Source: Tistrella mobilis KA081020-065 (GTDB lineage Bacteria > Pseudomonadota > Alphaproteobacteria > Tistrellales > Tistrellaceae). From it: DNA of 64,000 bases. Below, piece after piece: positions 17,049 to 25,990 of the stretch; position 1 is the stretch's first letter, and every line of letters begins with the position of its first letter. A program made the translations under genes and the position numbers. The stretch spans positions 3,516,001-3,580,000 of the forward strand of contig NC_017956.1 of assembly GCF_000264455.2 (NCBI RefSeq). The letters run 5' to 3'. The notes under the pieces are model-generated. The model was given only the letters and a program-made list of their open reading frames with translations. It was not told the DNA's origin and did not search any database.

Positions 17049-18029
17049 TCAGGCCGCAGCCTCTCCGGCTGCATCGGATTCGCGGGTCAGGCGCAGGAAC
17101 AGGTCTTCCAGGTCGGGTTCGCGGGTGGTGATGTCGGCGACCGTCAGCCCGGCGGCGGTCACGGCGGCCAGCAGGCGGCCGACGGGGGTTTCGCTCGGGC
17201 GGAAGCGGAAGCAGACGGTGCCGGCCTCGGCATCGACAGCGGCGCCGAAGGCGGCGAGCGGTGCCGGCACCTGGCCCGGGGCCAGGGCCTCGGCCACCCG
17301 CACCACCAGTTCCTTGGCATCCAGCTGCGAGAGCAGGGCGTCGGTGCGGTCGCAGGCGATCAGCCGGCCGTGATTGATGATCGCGATCCGGTCGCAGAGT
17401 TCCTGCGCCTCTTCCAGATAATGGGTGGTCAGCACCACGGTGGTGCCGGCCGCATTCAGCTCGCGGACATAATCCCAGAGCTTGCGGCGCAGTTCGATGT
17501 CGACGCCCGCCGTCGGCTCGTCCAGCACCAGCACCGGCGGGTTGTGGACCATCGCCTTCGCGACCAGCAGCCGGCGGCGCATGCCGCCCGACAGCGTGCG
17601 GGCATAGGCATCGGCCTTGTCGTCCAGCCCCACCGCCTTCAGCAGCTCCATGGTCCGGCGTTCGGATTTGGGGACGCCGTAGAAACCGGCCTGCAGCTCC
17701 AGCGCCTCGCGCGGGGTGAAGAAGGGGTCGAGCACCAGTTCCTGCGGCACGATGCCGATGGCCAGCCGGGCATCGCGCTGGCGGCGATCGAGATCGCGGC
17801 CCCAGATTTCCACCGTGCCCGAGGTCTTGTGGACCATGCCCGCCAGAATGTTGATGAAGGTCGACTTGCCGGCGCCATTGGGGCCGAGCAGCGCGAACAT
17901 CGATCCGCGCGGCACCTCGAGCGTCACCCCGTGCAGCGCGGTCTTGCCGCCGGCATAGGTCTTGCGCAGCTCGCGGGCCGAGATGGCGAGGTCGGGAGCG
18001 GTGGCAGAGGCGGTACGGGTCGGGGACAT
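17049..18029 (-). CDS. ABC-2 type transporter ATP-binding protein without adjacent permease
   Basis: A 326-residue ATPase. Walker A is GPNGAGKSTF, the Q-loop lies in GIVPQELVLDPFFTPREAL, the signature is TLSGGMRRRLLVAKAM, Walker B is VLVLDEPTAGVD, and the switch is TTHYLEEAQ. The C-terminal 80 residues form the accessory domain common to drug- or polysaccharide-exporting ABC-2 ATPases (LVVRVAEAL, ending with EPDLEDLFLRLT). ATG 18029 follows a good AGGAAAG site. A permease would normally be next to it, but downstream lies tRNA-Arg and upstream the divergent zinc-finger gene, so its partner is elsewhere. Confidence 0.92.
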   Translation of the reverse strand: MSPTRTASATAPDLAISARELRKTYAGGKTALHGVTLEVPRGSMFALLGPNGAGKSTFINILAGMVHKTSGTVEIWGRDLDRRQRDARLAIGIVPQELVLDPFFTPREALELQAGFYGVPKSERRTMELLKAVGLDDKADAYARTLSGGMRRRLLVAKAMVHNPPVLVLDEPTAGVDIELRRKLWDYVRELNAAGTTVVLTTHYLEEAQELCDRIAIINHGRLIACDRTDALLSQLDAKELVVRVAEALAPGQVPAPLAAFGAAVDAEAGTVCFRFRPSETPVGRLLAAVTAAGLTVADITTREPDLEDLFLRLTRESDAAGEAAA

Positions 18030-18258
18030 CGGCGGGGCTTTCCTGGCGGCGGTCACCGGTGGCTGAGCCTTAAGCCCGGCCGGAGGCCGCGGGACGCACT
18101 TGCGCATGGGCCGACCTTGGGTATCATCGGGCCACCGTCCGGTCAACGCCGGCCGGCCGGGCAGCGTCATCCGGGCGATGCGCGCGCCGGGCCAGGGCCC
18201 TGAATCAGACCGGTCCCAAAACAGATATCGTGTTCAGGCGACATCCGAGGCGAGAAAC

Positions 18259-18438
18259 ATGGAACCCGTTGAGACCATCATCGTCGAGCAGACCCAGCTC
18301 GCATGCGACGGCGGCGTCGGCGCCCTCGGCCATCCGCGGGTCTTTCTGAACATGGAAGGCAAGGGCTATGTCGACTGCCCCTATTGCGGGCGTCACTATG
18401 TGCTGAAGCCCGGCGCCAAGGCCTCGCACGGCCACTGA
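18259..18438 (+). CDS. CHCC-type zinc-finger protein (NDUFS6-like)
   Basis: A 59-residue protein. The conserved pattern is seen in LACDGGVGALGHPRVFLNM, then YVDCPYCGRHYVL: one cysteine, one histidine and a CxxC pair for zinc. The mitochondrial homologue is the complex I accessory subunit NDUFS6, and alphaproteobacteria keep short forms like this. ATG 18259 is chosen from the GAGGCGAG site and the family start. A hairpin follows the stop. Confidence 0.9.
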   Translation: MEPVETIIVEQTQLACDGGVGALGHPRVFLNMEGKGYVDCPYCGRHYVLKPGAKASHGH

Positions 18439-18470
18439 GCCGGCAGCCGGACGCGACCAGCCGACATCCC

Positions 18471-18501
18471 GAACCCGGGTCGCCCGCCGCGGCCCGGGTT
18501 C
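18471..18501 (+). terminator. hairpin after the zinc-finger gene
   Basis: GAACCCGGG and CCCGGGTTC form a perfect 9-bp stem 32 bp after the stop, followed by TTCGTGTC. The missing T-run makes it a moderate call. The remaining gap to polA (to 18663) shows no gene. Confidence 0.5.
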
Positions 18502-18663
18502 TTCGTGTCTGCACCGGCCGCTGACGGCATGGGCGCCCCTTGTTCCACGTCCGTTCGCGGATGGGTTCCGGGCGGCTTTCATGCCATACTGCCCGCCGCG
18601 ATGACCGCGGCCTTCCTGTACCCAGACTTATATCCCAGACTTCCCGGAGCCGAGACGGTAGAG

Positions 18664-21480
18664 ATGAGCGACCAGACCCCGAGCCCCCAGAGCCCCCTCT
18701 ACCTCGTCGACGGATCGGGCTACATCTTCCGGGCCTTCCACGCCCTGCCGCCGCTGAACCGCCCCGACGGCACGCCGGTCAACGCGGTCTACGGCTTCTG
18801 TTCGATGCTGCTGAAGCTGATCGAGGATCTGAAGGCCGAGCGGCTGGCGGTGATCTTCGATGCCGGCCGGCTGAGCTTCCGCAATGAGATCTACCCCGAC
18901 TACAAGGCCCATCGCCCCGAGCCGCCGGAAGAGCTGGTGCCCCAGTTCCCGCTGATCCGCGACGCCACCCGCGCCTTCGCCCTGCCCTGCATCGAGCTGC
19001 CCGGCTATGAGGCCGACGACCTGATCGCGAGCTATGCGAAGGCCGCCCGCGAGGCCGGCCAGGAAGTCGTGATCGTCTCGGCCGACAAGGACCTCATGCA
19101 GCTGATCCAGGACGGCGTCTCGCTGATGGATCCCATGAAGGCCAAGAAGATCGGCCTTGAAGAGGTGATGGCCAAATTCGGCGTCGCCCCCGACAAGGTG
19201 GTCGACGTTCAGGCGCTGGCGGGCGATTCCACCGACAACGTGCCGGGCGTGCCCGGCATCGGGGTCAAGACCGCCGCCCAGCTGATCGGCGAATATGGCG
19301 ATCTGGACACGCTGCTCGCCCGCGCGGGTGAGATCAAGCAGCCCAAGCGTCGCCAGACCCTGATCGACAATGCCGACAAGGCGCGCGTCTCTCGTGAGCT
19401 GGTCCGGCTGCGCGATGATGTCGAGCTGCCCGACCCGCTGGACAGCCTGCATGTCGGCCAGATGAGCGCCGAGGTCGTGCTCTCCTTCCTGGAACAGCAG
19501 GGCTTCACCTCGCTGGTGGCCAAGCTGCGGCCGCATCTGGGCGCATCGAAACCCGCCCATGGCGGCAGCAGCAGCTCGGCCGCCGCAGCAGCGGCCGAAG
19601 ACATGCGTGCGGCGGTGCGCGATTACGAGCTGATCCAGGACGAACCCGCCCTCGCCCACTGGATCGAGATGGCGACCGAGGCGGGCATCGTCGGTTTCGA
19701 CACCGAGACCACCAGCCTCGACGCCCATCGCGCCGTGCTGGTCGGCTTTTCGCTGGCGGTGGCGCCGGGCCGGGCCTGCTATGTGCCGCTTCGCCATGTG
19801 GCGCCGCGCAAGGCCCGGCAGGGTGCGCTCGATCTGGGGGCCGCCGGCGAGGCCGGGGCGGATGAGGGCGCGCCCGAGCAGATCCCGGTCGACCGGGCGA
19901 TCACCCTGCTCCGCCCGCTGCTGGAAGCGCCGGGCGTGCTGAAGGTCGGCCAGAACATCAAATACGACATGATCGTCATGGCGCGCGAAGGCATCGAGAT
20001 CGCGCCGATCGACGACACCATGGTCATGTCCTACGCGCTCGACGGCACCCGCCACGGCCATGGCATGGACGAGCTGGCCCAGATCCATCTGGGGGTGACG
20101 CCGATTTCTTATGACGAGGTCACCGGCAAGGGCCGCGACCGGATCGGCTTCGACGAGGTGCCGCTGGACCGCGCCCGCGACTATGCCGCCGAGGACGCCG
20201 ACGTCACGCTGAACCTGCACCGGCTGCTGAAGCCGCGTCTTGGTCCCGAAGGCGTGCGGGCGCTTTACGAGCGCACCGACCGGGCGCTGGTTCCAGTGCT
20301 GGCGCGGATGGAGCGGCGCGGCATCCGCATCGACCGCGACATGCTGGGCAAGGCCTCGCGGGAATTCGCCGACGGCATGGCGGCGCTGGAAACGCGCATC
20401 CACGAGCTGGCCGGGGAGAGCTTCAACGTCGGCAGCCCCAAGCAGCTGGGCGAGATTCTGTTCGACAAGCTGAGCCTGCCCGGGGGCAAGAAGGGCAAGA
20501 CCGGCGCCTATGCCACCGGTGCCGATATCCTGCAGAAGCTGGCCGCCGACGGCCATGAGCTGCCGGCGAAGGTGCTGGACTGGCGCCAGCTCGCCAAGCT
20601 TAAGAACACCTATGCCGATGCGCTGGCCGAGGCGGTGAACCCGGAAACCGGCCGCATCCACACCAGCTTCGCCCTGACCGTCACCACCACCGGCCGGCTG
20701 TCGTCGAACGACCCCAATCTTCAGAACATTCCCGTGCGCACCGAGGAAGGCCGGCGGATCCGCCGCGCCTTCGTGCCCGAGGCGGGCCATGTGCTGATGT
20801 CGGCCGACTACAGCCAGATCGAGCTGCGCCTGCTGGCCGACATCGCCAACATCCAGGCCCTGCGCCAGGCCTTCCGCGAGGGCATCGACATCCATGCGCT
20901 GACCGCCTCTCAGGTCTTCGGCGTGCCGGTGCAGGGGATGGATCCGATCACCCGCCGCCGGGCCAAGGCGATCAATTTCGGCATCATCTACGGCATCAGC
21001 GCCTTCGGTCTGGCCCAGCAGCTGGACATCCCGCAATCCGAGGCCAAGCGCTATATCGAGGCCTATTTCGAGCGCTATCCCGGCATCCGCGACTATATGG
21101 AGCGCGCCAAGGCCGATGCCCGCGCCCATGGCTTCGTGACCACGATCTTCGGCCGCAAATGCTGGACGCCCGACATCGCCGCCAAGAACCCGGCACTCAG
21201 GGCCTTTGCCGAGCGCGCCGCGATCAACGCGCCGCTTCAGGGGTCGGCCGCCGATATCGTCCGGCTCGCCATGGTGGCGCTGGATGAGGCGCTGGAGGCA
21301 AGCCCGCTCGGCGCGCGCATGCTGCTCCAGGTCCATGACGAAATCCTGCTGGAGGTGCCGGAGGCCGAGGTCGAAGAGACCGCCGCCCTGGTCAAGCGGG
21401 TGATGGAAGATGTGGTGTCGAGGCCGGTGCCCTATGTCGTCGAAGTCGGCACCGGGCTCGACTGGGATGCCGCACATTGA
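18664..21480 (+). CDS. polA: DNA polymerase I
   Basis: Repair and Okazaki-fragment processing polymerase, 938 residues. The 5'-3' exonuclease domain (about 12-300) has YLVDGSGYIFRAFHALPP, ELPGYEADDLIA and GDSTDNVPGVPGIG. The 3'-5' exonuclease domain (about 340-540) keeps its acidic residues in GFDTETTSLD, NIKYDM and YAAEDADVT, so proofreading is probably active. The polymerase domain has motif A DYSQIELR, motif B RRRAKAINFGIIYG and motif C QVHDE. ATG 18664 sits directly before the conserved start; earlier in-frame ATGs fall in non-conserved sequence. alkA follows at once. Confidence 0.97.
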   Translation: MSDQTPSPQSPLYLVDGSGYIFRAFHALPPLNRPDGTPVNAVYGFCSMLLKLIEDLKAERLAVIFDAGRLSFRNEIYPDYKAHRPEPPEELVPQFPLIRDATRAFALPCIELPGYEADDLIASYAKAAREAGQEVVIVSADKDLMQLIQDGVSLMDPMKAKKIGLEEVMAKFGVAPDKVVDVQALAGDSTDNVPGVPGIGVKTAAQLIGEYGDLDTLLARAGEIKQPKRRQTLIDNADKARVSRELVRLRDDVELPDPLDSLHVGQMSAEVVLSFLEQQGFTSLVAKLRPHLGASKPAHGGSSSSAAAAAAEDMRAAVRDYELIQDEPALAHWIEMATEAGIVGFDTETTSLDAHRAVLVGFSLAVAPGRACYVPLRHVAPRKARQGALDLGAAGEAGADEGAPEQIPVDRAITLLRPLLEAPGVLKVGQNIKYDMIVMAREGIEIAPIDDTMVMSYALDGTRHGHGMDELAQIHLGVTPISYDEVTGKGRDRIGFDEVPLDRARDYAAEDADVTLNLHRLLKPRLGPEGVRALYERTDRALVPVLARMERRGIRIDRDMLGKASREFADGMAALETRIHELAGESFNVGSPKQLGEILFDKLSLPGGKKGKTGAYATGADILQKLAADGHELPAKVLDWRQLAKLKNTYADALAEAVNPETGRIHTSFALTVTTTGRLSSNDPNLQNIPVRTEEGRRIRRAFVPEAGHVLMSADYSQIELRLLADIANIQALRQAFREGIDIHALTASQVFGVPVQGMDPITRRRAKAINFGIIYGISAFGLAQQLDIPQSEAKRYIEAYFERYPGIRDYMERAKADARAHGFVTTIFGRKCWTPDIAAKNPALRAFAERAAINAPLQGSAADIVRLAMVALDEALEASPLGARMLLQVHDEILLEVPEAEVEETAALVKRVMEDVVSRPVPYVVEVGTGLDWDAAH

Positions 21481-21485
21481 CGGCG

Positions 21486-22469
21486 ATGCCTGCAGATAGC
21501 GGAGCCGTCGAGGCGGTCGCCCCCGGCCGGATCCGGCTGCCGGCCGGCATCGATCTGGTCACCGCCTTCGCGGGCCTCGCCGCCCATGGCGATGACGGGC
21601 TGGTGCGGCTCGACGGTGACCGGCTCTATACGATCGAGCGGATCGAACGCGCGCCGGTGGCGGTGGAAACCATCCTCACCCCCGATGCCCGGGGCGATTT
21701 GCAGGTGACGGTGGAAACCGGCGCCGTCGACCTGCTCGAGATCGCGACCCGCGCCATTGCCGCCCGTCTGCATCTGCCGGGTGCGGCCTTCGCGGCGCTT
21801 GCCGCCGATGATCCGGTGATCGGCCGGATCGCCGCCGCCCAGGGGGTGCGCCCCACCCTGCTCTACCCCGAGCCCATGGTGGTGATGCTGCGCACGATCA
21901 GCGCCCAGCTGGTCAACCTCGCCTGGGCCGCGACCACCCGCCGTCGCCTGGCCGAAGCCTTCGGCATCCGCCGGCCGGTGGGCAGCGGCTGGGTGATCGA
22001 TATCGACCCGGCCCGGATCGCGGCGATCGACCCCGACGAGATCAAGACCCTGCAGTTCACCGGCGCCAAGGCCCGGGCGATCGTGAGCGTGGCACGGGCG
22101 ATCGTCGACGGCCGGCTGGATGCAGCCGCCATGGCCGCGGCCGACACGCCGGAAATCCGCAGCCGGCTGACCGCCATCTCGGGCATCGGCGACTGGACCG
22201 CAGACTGGGTTCTGGCCCGCGGCCTGGGCCGGCCGGTGGTCGCGACCGGTGATCTGGGCGTGCGCAAGGCCGTGGCCCGCGCCTATCACGATGCCGAGAT
22301 CATTCCCGCGGCCGAGGTTGCCCGCACCACCGCCCATTGGGGGGAAGCCGCCCTCGACGCCCAGACGCTGCTGCTCTCCACCCTCGGCGCCGCCGGGGCC
22401 GAGGGCGCCACCCCGCGGCTTGCCCGCAAGCGGGCCGCCGTCACCTCGCCGGAGGAGAAACGCCCATGA
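21486..22469 (+). CDS. alkA: DNA-3-methyladenine glycosylase II-type (AlkA/HhH-GPD)
   Basis: Base-excision repair glycosylase for alkylated purines, about 327 residues. An AlkA-like N-terminal beta domain is followed by the helix-hairpin-helix GPD fold: ISAQLVNLAWAATTRRRLAEAF, LTAISGIGDWTADWVLARGLG, and the catalytic aspartate in GDLGVRKAVARAY. A TTG at 21477 overlapping the polA stop is an alternative start to ATG 21486. Its end overlaps osmC by 4 bp, so polA-alkA-osmC may be one transcript that links polymerase, alkylation repair and peroxide defence. Confidence 0.88.
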   Translation: MPADSGAVEAVAPGRIRLPAGIDLVTAFAGLAAHGDDGLVRLDGDRLYTIERIERAPVAVETILTPDARGDLQVTVETGAVDLLEIATRAIAARLHLPGAAFAALAADDPVIGRIAAAQGVRPTLLYPEPMVVMLRTISAQLVNLAWAATTRRRLAEAFGIRRPVGSGWVIDIDPARIAAIDPDEIKTLQFTGAKARAIVSVARAIVDGRLDAAAMAAADTPEIRSRLTAISGIGDWTADWVLARGLGRPVVATGDLGVRKAVARAYHDAEIIPAAEVARTTAHWGEAALDAQTLLLSTLGAAGAEGATPRLARKRAAVTSPEEKRP

Positions 22470-22942
22470 GCGGCCGTATCCACCGCTACACCGCCGAAAC
22501 CGTCTGGACCGGCGATACCGGTCAGGGGACGGCCGGCTACCGCAGCTATTCCCGCGATCACGACCTCAAGATCGCGGGCAAGCCGGTCATCGCCGGCTCT
22601 TCGGACCCGGCCTTCCGCGGCGACGCCACGCGCCACAACCCGGAAGACCTGCTGGTCGCCTCGGCCTCTGCCTGCCACATGCTCTGGTATCTGCATCTGG
22701 CCAGCACCCGGGGCATCGTCGTGCGCGGCTATACCGATGCCGCCGAGGGCGAGATGACCGAACGCGCCGATGGCGGCGGCGCCTTCACCCGCATCCGGCT
22801 CAGGCCGCGGGTGACCATTTCCGCCGGCGATCCGGCCGTGGCGCAGTCCCTGCATGCCGAAGCGCATCATCTCTGCTTCATCGCCAACAGCCTGAGCTGT
22901 CCGATCGAGATCGAGGATACGGTCGAGGTCGTCAGCGCCTGA
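22466..22942 (+). CDS. OsmC/Ohr family protein
   Basis: A 158-residue member of the OsmC family, which reduces organic hydroperoxides with a reactive cysteine pair. Cysteines stand in SASACHMLWYLHLA and NSLSCPIEIE at the expected positions. HNPEDLLVASASAC is the usual lead-in. ATG 22466 shares 4 bp with the alkA stop (ATGA) and has GGAGGAG upstream. It is closer to the YhfA/OsmC-like subgroup than to classical Ohr by eye, with low certainty. Confidence 0.9.
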   Translation: MSGRIHRYTAETVWTGDTGQGTAGYRSYSRDHDLKIAGKPVIAGSSDPAFRGDATRHNPEDLLVASASACHMLWYLHLASTRGIVVRGYTDAAEGEMTERADGGGAFTRIRLRPRVTISAGDPAVAQSLHAEAHHLCFIANSLSCPIEIEDTVEVVSA

Positions 22943-22973
22943 GCACGAGCCGAGCCCTCTTGCGGAGCACGTC

Positions 22974-24389
22974 TTGAAGATCCGGATCGATATCGACAGT
23001 CTGCTCGACGAGATCGCCCCTTCGATCGTCAGCCGGGGTGAGCGCTACCACCACGATGGCCGCGTGACCATCCTCGACGCCGATCCCCACCGGGTGCTGG
23101 CCAGGGTGGAGGGCACGGAGCCCTACATCACCCGCCTGTTCATCGACCGGGATGGCCATGTCGATGGCGACTGCAGCTGCCCGGCCTATGAAAATTACGG
23201 GCCGTGCAAGCATATGGTCGCGGTGGGGCTGACCATCCTGAAGACGGGGTTTCAGCCCGATCCCGAGATCGCCCGGACCCGGGCGCGGATCCGCACCCAT
23301 CTGAAAAGCCTGGACGTCGACACCCTGGTGGGAATCGTGCTCGACTGCGCGCTTACCGATCCGGAGCTTTATCGCAGGCTCGATCTGACCGCCTTGCCTG
23401 GCGATGAGAGTGACGACGACGCCTTCACGCGCCTCGCGAAGGTGATCGACGCTGCGCTGCCCGACGTGGAGGATGATGGCTGGGTCGATGCGGATATGGC
23501 CGAGGGCTGGACATTATCGATCGATCCGATCCTGACCGCCCTGCAGACCATGATCGAGACCGGCCGCGCTGAGCTGGCCCGACGCCTGATCGATCATGTC
23601 CATGCCGCCGCCTGCCGTCTGATCGTCGGCATTGAAGGCGACAACACGCCAGTCATCGAGCTGTTCTCCAGGTTGGACCAGCTGCATCTGGCCGCCTGCC
23701 GGGCAGCAGCGCCGCCGCCCGTCACGCTGGCGGCGTGGCTTTTCGCGCGCGATATCATCGCACCGGAAGAGATCGGCAGCCGTACGATTGCGGGTTACGC
23801 AGATCTCCTCGGCCCCGAAGGCCTTGCGAGCTGGCGCCGGCTCGTCGCCGAGGCCTGGGCTGCCGAACCGGTGATTGCCCCCAGGCCTGATAGTGGCACG
23901 CTCCCGGAGATACCGGCGCGGCGCCTCGCGCTGGCGCGGATCATGGAGCAGATCGCGGAGGCTGATGGCGATGTCGAGGCCCGGATCGCCATCCGGGCCA
24001 GAACCCTGACATCGCCCGCCGACTATCGGAAACTGGTGGAGTTCTGCCTGGAAGCCGACCGGCCCGATGCCGCCCGACACTTGCTGGACGAGGGGATCTG
24101 GCTGTTTGAGGGCAGGAAGCAACTTGTCCGGGAGCTGATCACCCTCAAGACCAGGCTAAAGACGCCCGCCAAGGCGTCGTCACCCCCTGCGGATGCAGAG
24201 ATCCAGGCACGTACGGATCGGATCGAAGCGCTGATCGCGACCGGGGGCAGGCCAGCCTATGAACAGGCCTGCCAGCTGCTGAAACAGTTGGCACCGCTGA
24301 GGAGTCCCGCCGCTCATGCGACGCATCTGGACGAGATCAGGCGGCGCTACCGCAGCCGTCGGGTACTGATGAGCCTGCTCGACGTCTGA
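22974..24389 (+). CDS. SWIM zinc-finger domain protein
   Basis: A 471-residue protein of unknown role. Residues about 62-85 form a SWIM zinc finger (DGDCSCPAYENYGPCKHMVA: CxC...CxH), a motif that binds DNA or proteins. The remaining 380 residues are mostly helical with a weakly repeated character; the segment around EIQARTDRIEALIATGG resembles helical repeats in other bacterial SWIM proteins. It starts with TTG behind CGGAGCAC. Its end lies 6 bp from the end of the convergent Nif11-like gene. Base use is slightly less GC-rich than in polA. Confidence 0.82.
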   Translation: MKIRIDIDSLLDEIAPSIVSRGERYHHDGRVTILDADPHRVLARVEGTEPYITRLFIDRDGHVDGDCSCPAYENYGPCKHMVAVGLTILKTGFQPDPEIARTRARIRTHLKSLDVDTLVGIVLDCALTDPELYRRLDLTALPGDESDDDAFTRLAKVIDAALPDVEDDGWVDADMAEGWTLSIDPILTALQTMIETGRAELARRLIDHVHAAACRLIVGIEGDNTPVIELFSRLDQLHLAACRAAAPPPVTLAAWLFARDIIAPEEIGSRTIAGYADLLGPEGLASWRRLVAEAWAAEPVIAPRPDSGTLPEIPARRLALARIMEQIAEADGDVEARIAIRARTLTSPADYRKLVEFCLEADRPDAARHLLDEGIWLFEGRKQLVRELITLKTRLKTPAKASSPPADAEIQARTDRIEALIATGGRPAYEQACQLLKQLAPLRSPAAHATHLDEIRRRYRSRRVLMSLLDV

Positions 24390-24395
24390 CCCGCA

Positions 24396-24683
24396 TCAGC
24401 CGCCGTAGATCTGCCCCTGCGCGACCGAGATCCAGTCGATGCCGGCACCGCCGGTCACGCGCTCCAGTGCCGTGTCGTCGATCGCGCCGTCGGGGCCGAC
24501 CGCATCCCGCGCCGCCTCGATCCGCGCCAGCACCTCGGAGGCCAGGGCAAAGCCGTGGGCATCGGCCGCCGCGGTCAGCAGGGCGTCGCGGGCGGCCGGC
24601 GTCGCCGCATCGGCCAGGGCCGCCGCAAGCCCCGGATCGGCGGCAAGCAGATCGACGAGAAGACGAGCGCTGTCATCGGACAT
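24396..24683 (-). CDS. Nif11-like leader peptide family protein (RiPP precursor-like)
   Basis: A 95-residue small protein. Residues 1-55 match the Nif11/NHLP leader (SARLLVDLLAADPGLAAAL, then TAAADAHGFAL). Residues 71-80 have the cleavage-type motif LERVTGGAG with a double glycine at 78-79, as in natural-product precursors matured by a double-glycine protease/exporter. The remaining core (residues 80-95, AGIDWISVAQGQIYGG) has no cysteine and one serine. No modification enzyme or exporter is in the window. The ribosome-binding site AGGAA is well spaced. It may be an orphan precursor acted on by enzymes elsewhere, or a Nif11 protein with another function. Confidence 0.75.
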   Translation of the reverse strand: MSDDSARLLVDLLAADPGLAAALADAATPAARDALLTAAADAHGFALASEVLARIEAARDAVGPDGAIDDTALERVTGGAGIDWISVAQGQIYGG

Positions 24684-24803
24684 TGGGGCGTTCCTGCAAG
24701 CTGGGTTGCGGCCCGACGGGGCTGGCCGGCGGGGACCGCCGGGGCATGACTGTCGGCTGACGTTATCCTAGCATCATGCCAGGTACCCGGCCGCCAGACG
24801 CAA

Positions 24804-24833
24804 CCGGCCGGTCGACACTCGTCAACCGGCCGG
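24804..24833 (-). terminator. strong hairpin after the hsp20-DUF1150 genes
   Basis: CCGGCCGGT and ACCGGCCGG form a perfect 9-bp stem with an inner GAC/GTC pairing. It lies about 50 bp after the DUF1150 stop in the direction of transcription and before the Nif11-like gene. No T-run. Confidence 0.45.
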
Positions 24834-24884
24834 GAAAGGTCGCGGGGCAAAAGCTCGTAGGGGCAGGATCGCAGGCGACGGCGA

Positions 24885-25151
24885 TCAATGGATCGTCGCC
24901 GGCACCATCTCGTGCTGCAGGATGGCGCCGATCGCAGAGGCGCTGTCGGCCATCACGGCGACGCGTTCACCGCTGGCGGAAAATACGCCGAACATCACGC
25001 CGCCGGCAGTGGTCACCGGGCGGACATAGGCCACCTGCTCAAGCCCCAGCGCCGCGAAGGCTTCGGGCGTCATCCGGCGGATGGCGGCGCGGGCCGCTTC
25101 GGCCACATCGGCAGGGGAACGGGTCGTCTCTTCCAGGTTGAAGCGGGGCAT
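24885..25151 (-). CDS. DUF1150 family protein
   Basis: An 88-residue protein of a family restricted mostly to alphaproteobacteria and usually encoded beside small heat-shock proteins, as here. Family segments are EAFAALGLEQVAYVRPV and FGVFSASGERVAVM followed by AIGAILQHEMVPATIH. ATG 25151 gives the usual length. Role unknown; the position 91 bp downstream of hsp20 on the same strand suggests co-expression under heat shock. Confidence 0.9.
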   Translation of the reverse strand: MPRFNLEETTRSPADVAEAARAAIRRMTPEAFAALGLEQVAYVRPVTTAGGVMFGVFSASGERVAVMADSASAIGAILQHEMVPATIH

Positions 25152-25242
25152 GGGATCAGCCTCCTTCGTCCGCGGCCGTGCCGGGCACCGGATCGGTCGC
25201 CCTGTCGCCCGCGATGGGTCCACGTCTCTTCAGGATAAGCGG

Positions 25243-25701
25243 TCAGCGCTCGTCGAGCAGGCTGCCCGACTGGCGTCCGTCCGGCTGGGTCTTGCGGATC
25301 GAGATCGTCCGCACCGAGGATTGCGGCAGCGGTTGCTCCAGATCGATATGAAGCAGGCCGTTGTCCAGCGAGGCGTCCATCACCTGGATGCCGTCGGCGA
25401 GCAGGAAGGTGCGCTGGAACTGCCGGGCCGCAATGCCGCGATGGATGAACTCCCGGCCGTCATTGGCGTCGTCGTGCTGCCGCCCGCGGATCACCAGCTG
25501 GTTGTCTTCCAGCGTGACCGTCAGGTCGTCCATGGTGAAACCCGCGACCGCAAGCGTGATGCGCAGCCGCCGCTCGCCGAGTTTCTCGATGTTGTAGGGC
25601 GGGTATCCGTCGGAGCCGGTCTTGGCCAGACGGTCCAGCATGCGCTCCATGTGGTCGAAGCCCAGCATCATCGGGTGATTGAAAGCGGTGAACCGCGACA
25701 T
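25243..25701 (-). CDS. Hsp20/IbpA-type small heat-shock protein
   Basis: A 152-residue ATP-independent chaperone that holds unfolding proteins. The alpha-crystallin domain spans about residues 35-130 (YPPYNIEKLGERRLRITLAV, LEDNQLVIRGRQ, IAARQFQRTFLLADGI). The C-terminal region includes RTISIRK. ATG 25701 is preferred over 25710 because GGAGGAG stands 9 bp upstream of it. A sigma-32-like promoter is 190 bp upstream. DUF1150 follows on the same transcript. Confidence 0.93.
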   Translation of the reverse strand: MSRFTAFNHPMMLGFDHMERMLDRLAKTGSDGYPPYNIEKLGERRLRITLAVAGFTMDDLTVTLEDNQLVIRGRQHDDANDGREFIHRGIAARQFQRTFLLADGIQVMDASLDNGLLHIDLEQPLPQSSVRTISIRKTQPDGRQSGSLLDER

Positions 25702-25893
25702 CCCTGACATCTCCTCCGCGACAGACGAGCGAGATCCGGATCCGGCTGCCGTGGCGGCGACCTCCTTGGGGAGCATCCACCGCGCCCGGCCGGCGCGCCG
25801 GCAGGTCCGTCCGACGGGTGGTCTCCGGTCGCTTTCTCCGCCCGCATTCCGGGCCGGAGACGGCGTTCACCGGCCGTTCCATCGGTTATCTGG

Positions 25894-25922
25894 AGATAGG
25901 GAAGCTGAGAGGTCCGTTCAAG
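25894..25922 (-). promoter_or_regulatory. heat-shock (sigma-32) promoter of hsp20
   Basis: On the minus strand CTTGAA (25917-25922) is followed by CCTATCT (25894-25900). The distance from CTTG to CCTATCT is 18 bp. This matches the alphaproteobacterial RpoH consensus CTTG-N17/18-CYTATnT. The gap 25702-26028 holds only this promoter, the leader and the tRNA terminator; no gene. The leader would be about 185 nt, long enough for an RNA thermometer, but I cannot show one. Confidence 0.7.
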
Positions 25923-25990
25923 ACCAGGCAGGCGCGGCACCGGGCACGCGACATGACACCCCGGGCGACAACGCAGCCTGGGCAACGACG

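Noticed and set aside
24740-24780. Sigma-54 type promoter (CTGGCATGATGCTA) before the Nif11-like gene
   Set aside because: The GG and GC elements are 8 bp apart instead of 10, so it does not fit.
25702-25790. ROSE-type RNA thermometer in the hsp20 leader
   Set aside because: I could not find the typical short uracil-rich anti-ribosome-site strand; only a 5-bp pairing. Kept as an open question in the finding, not as a feature.
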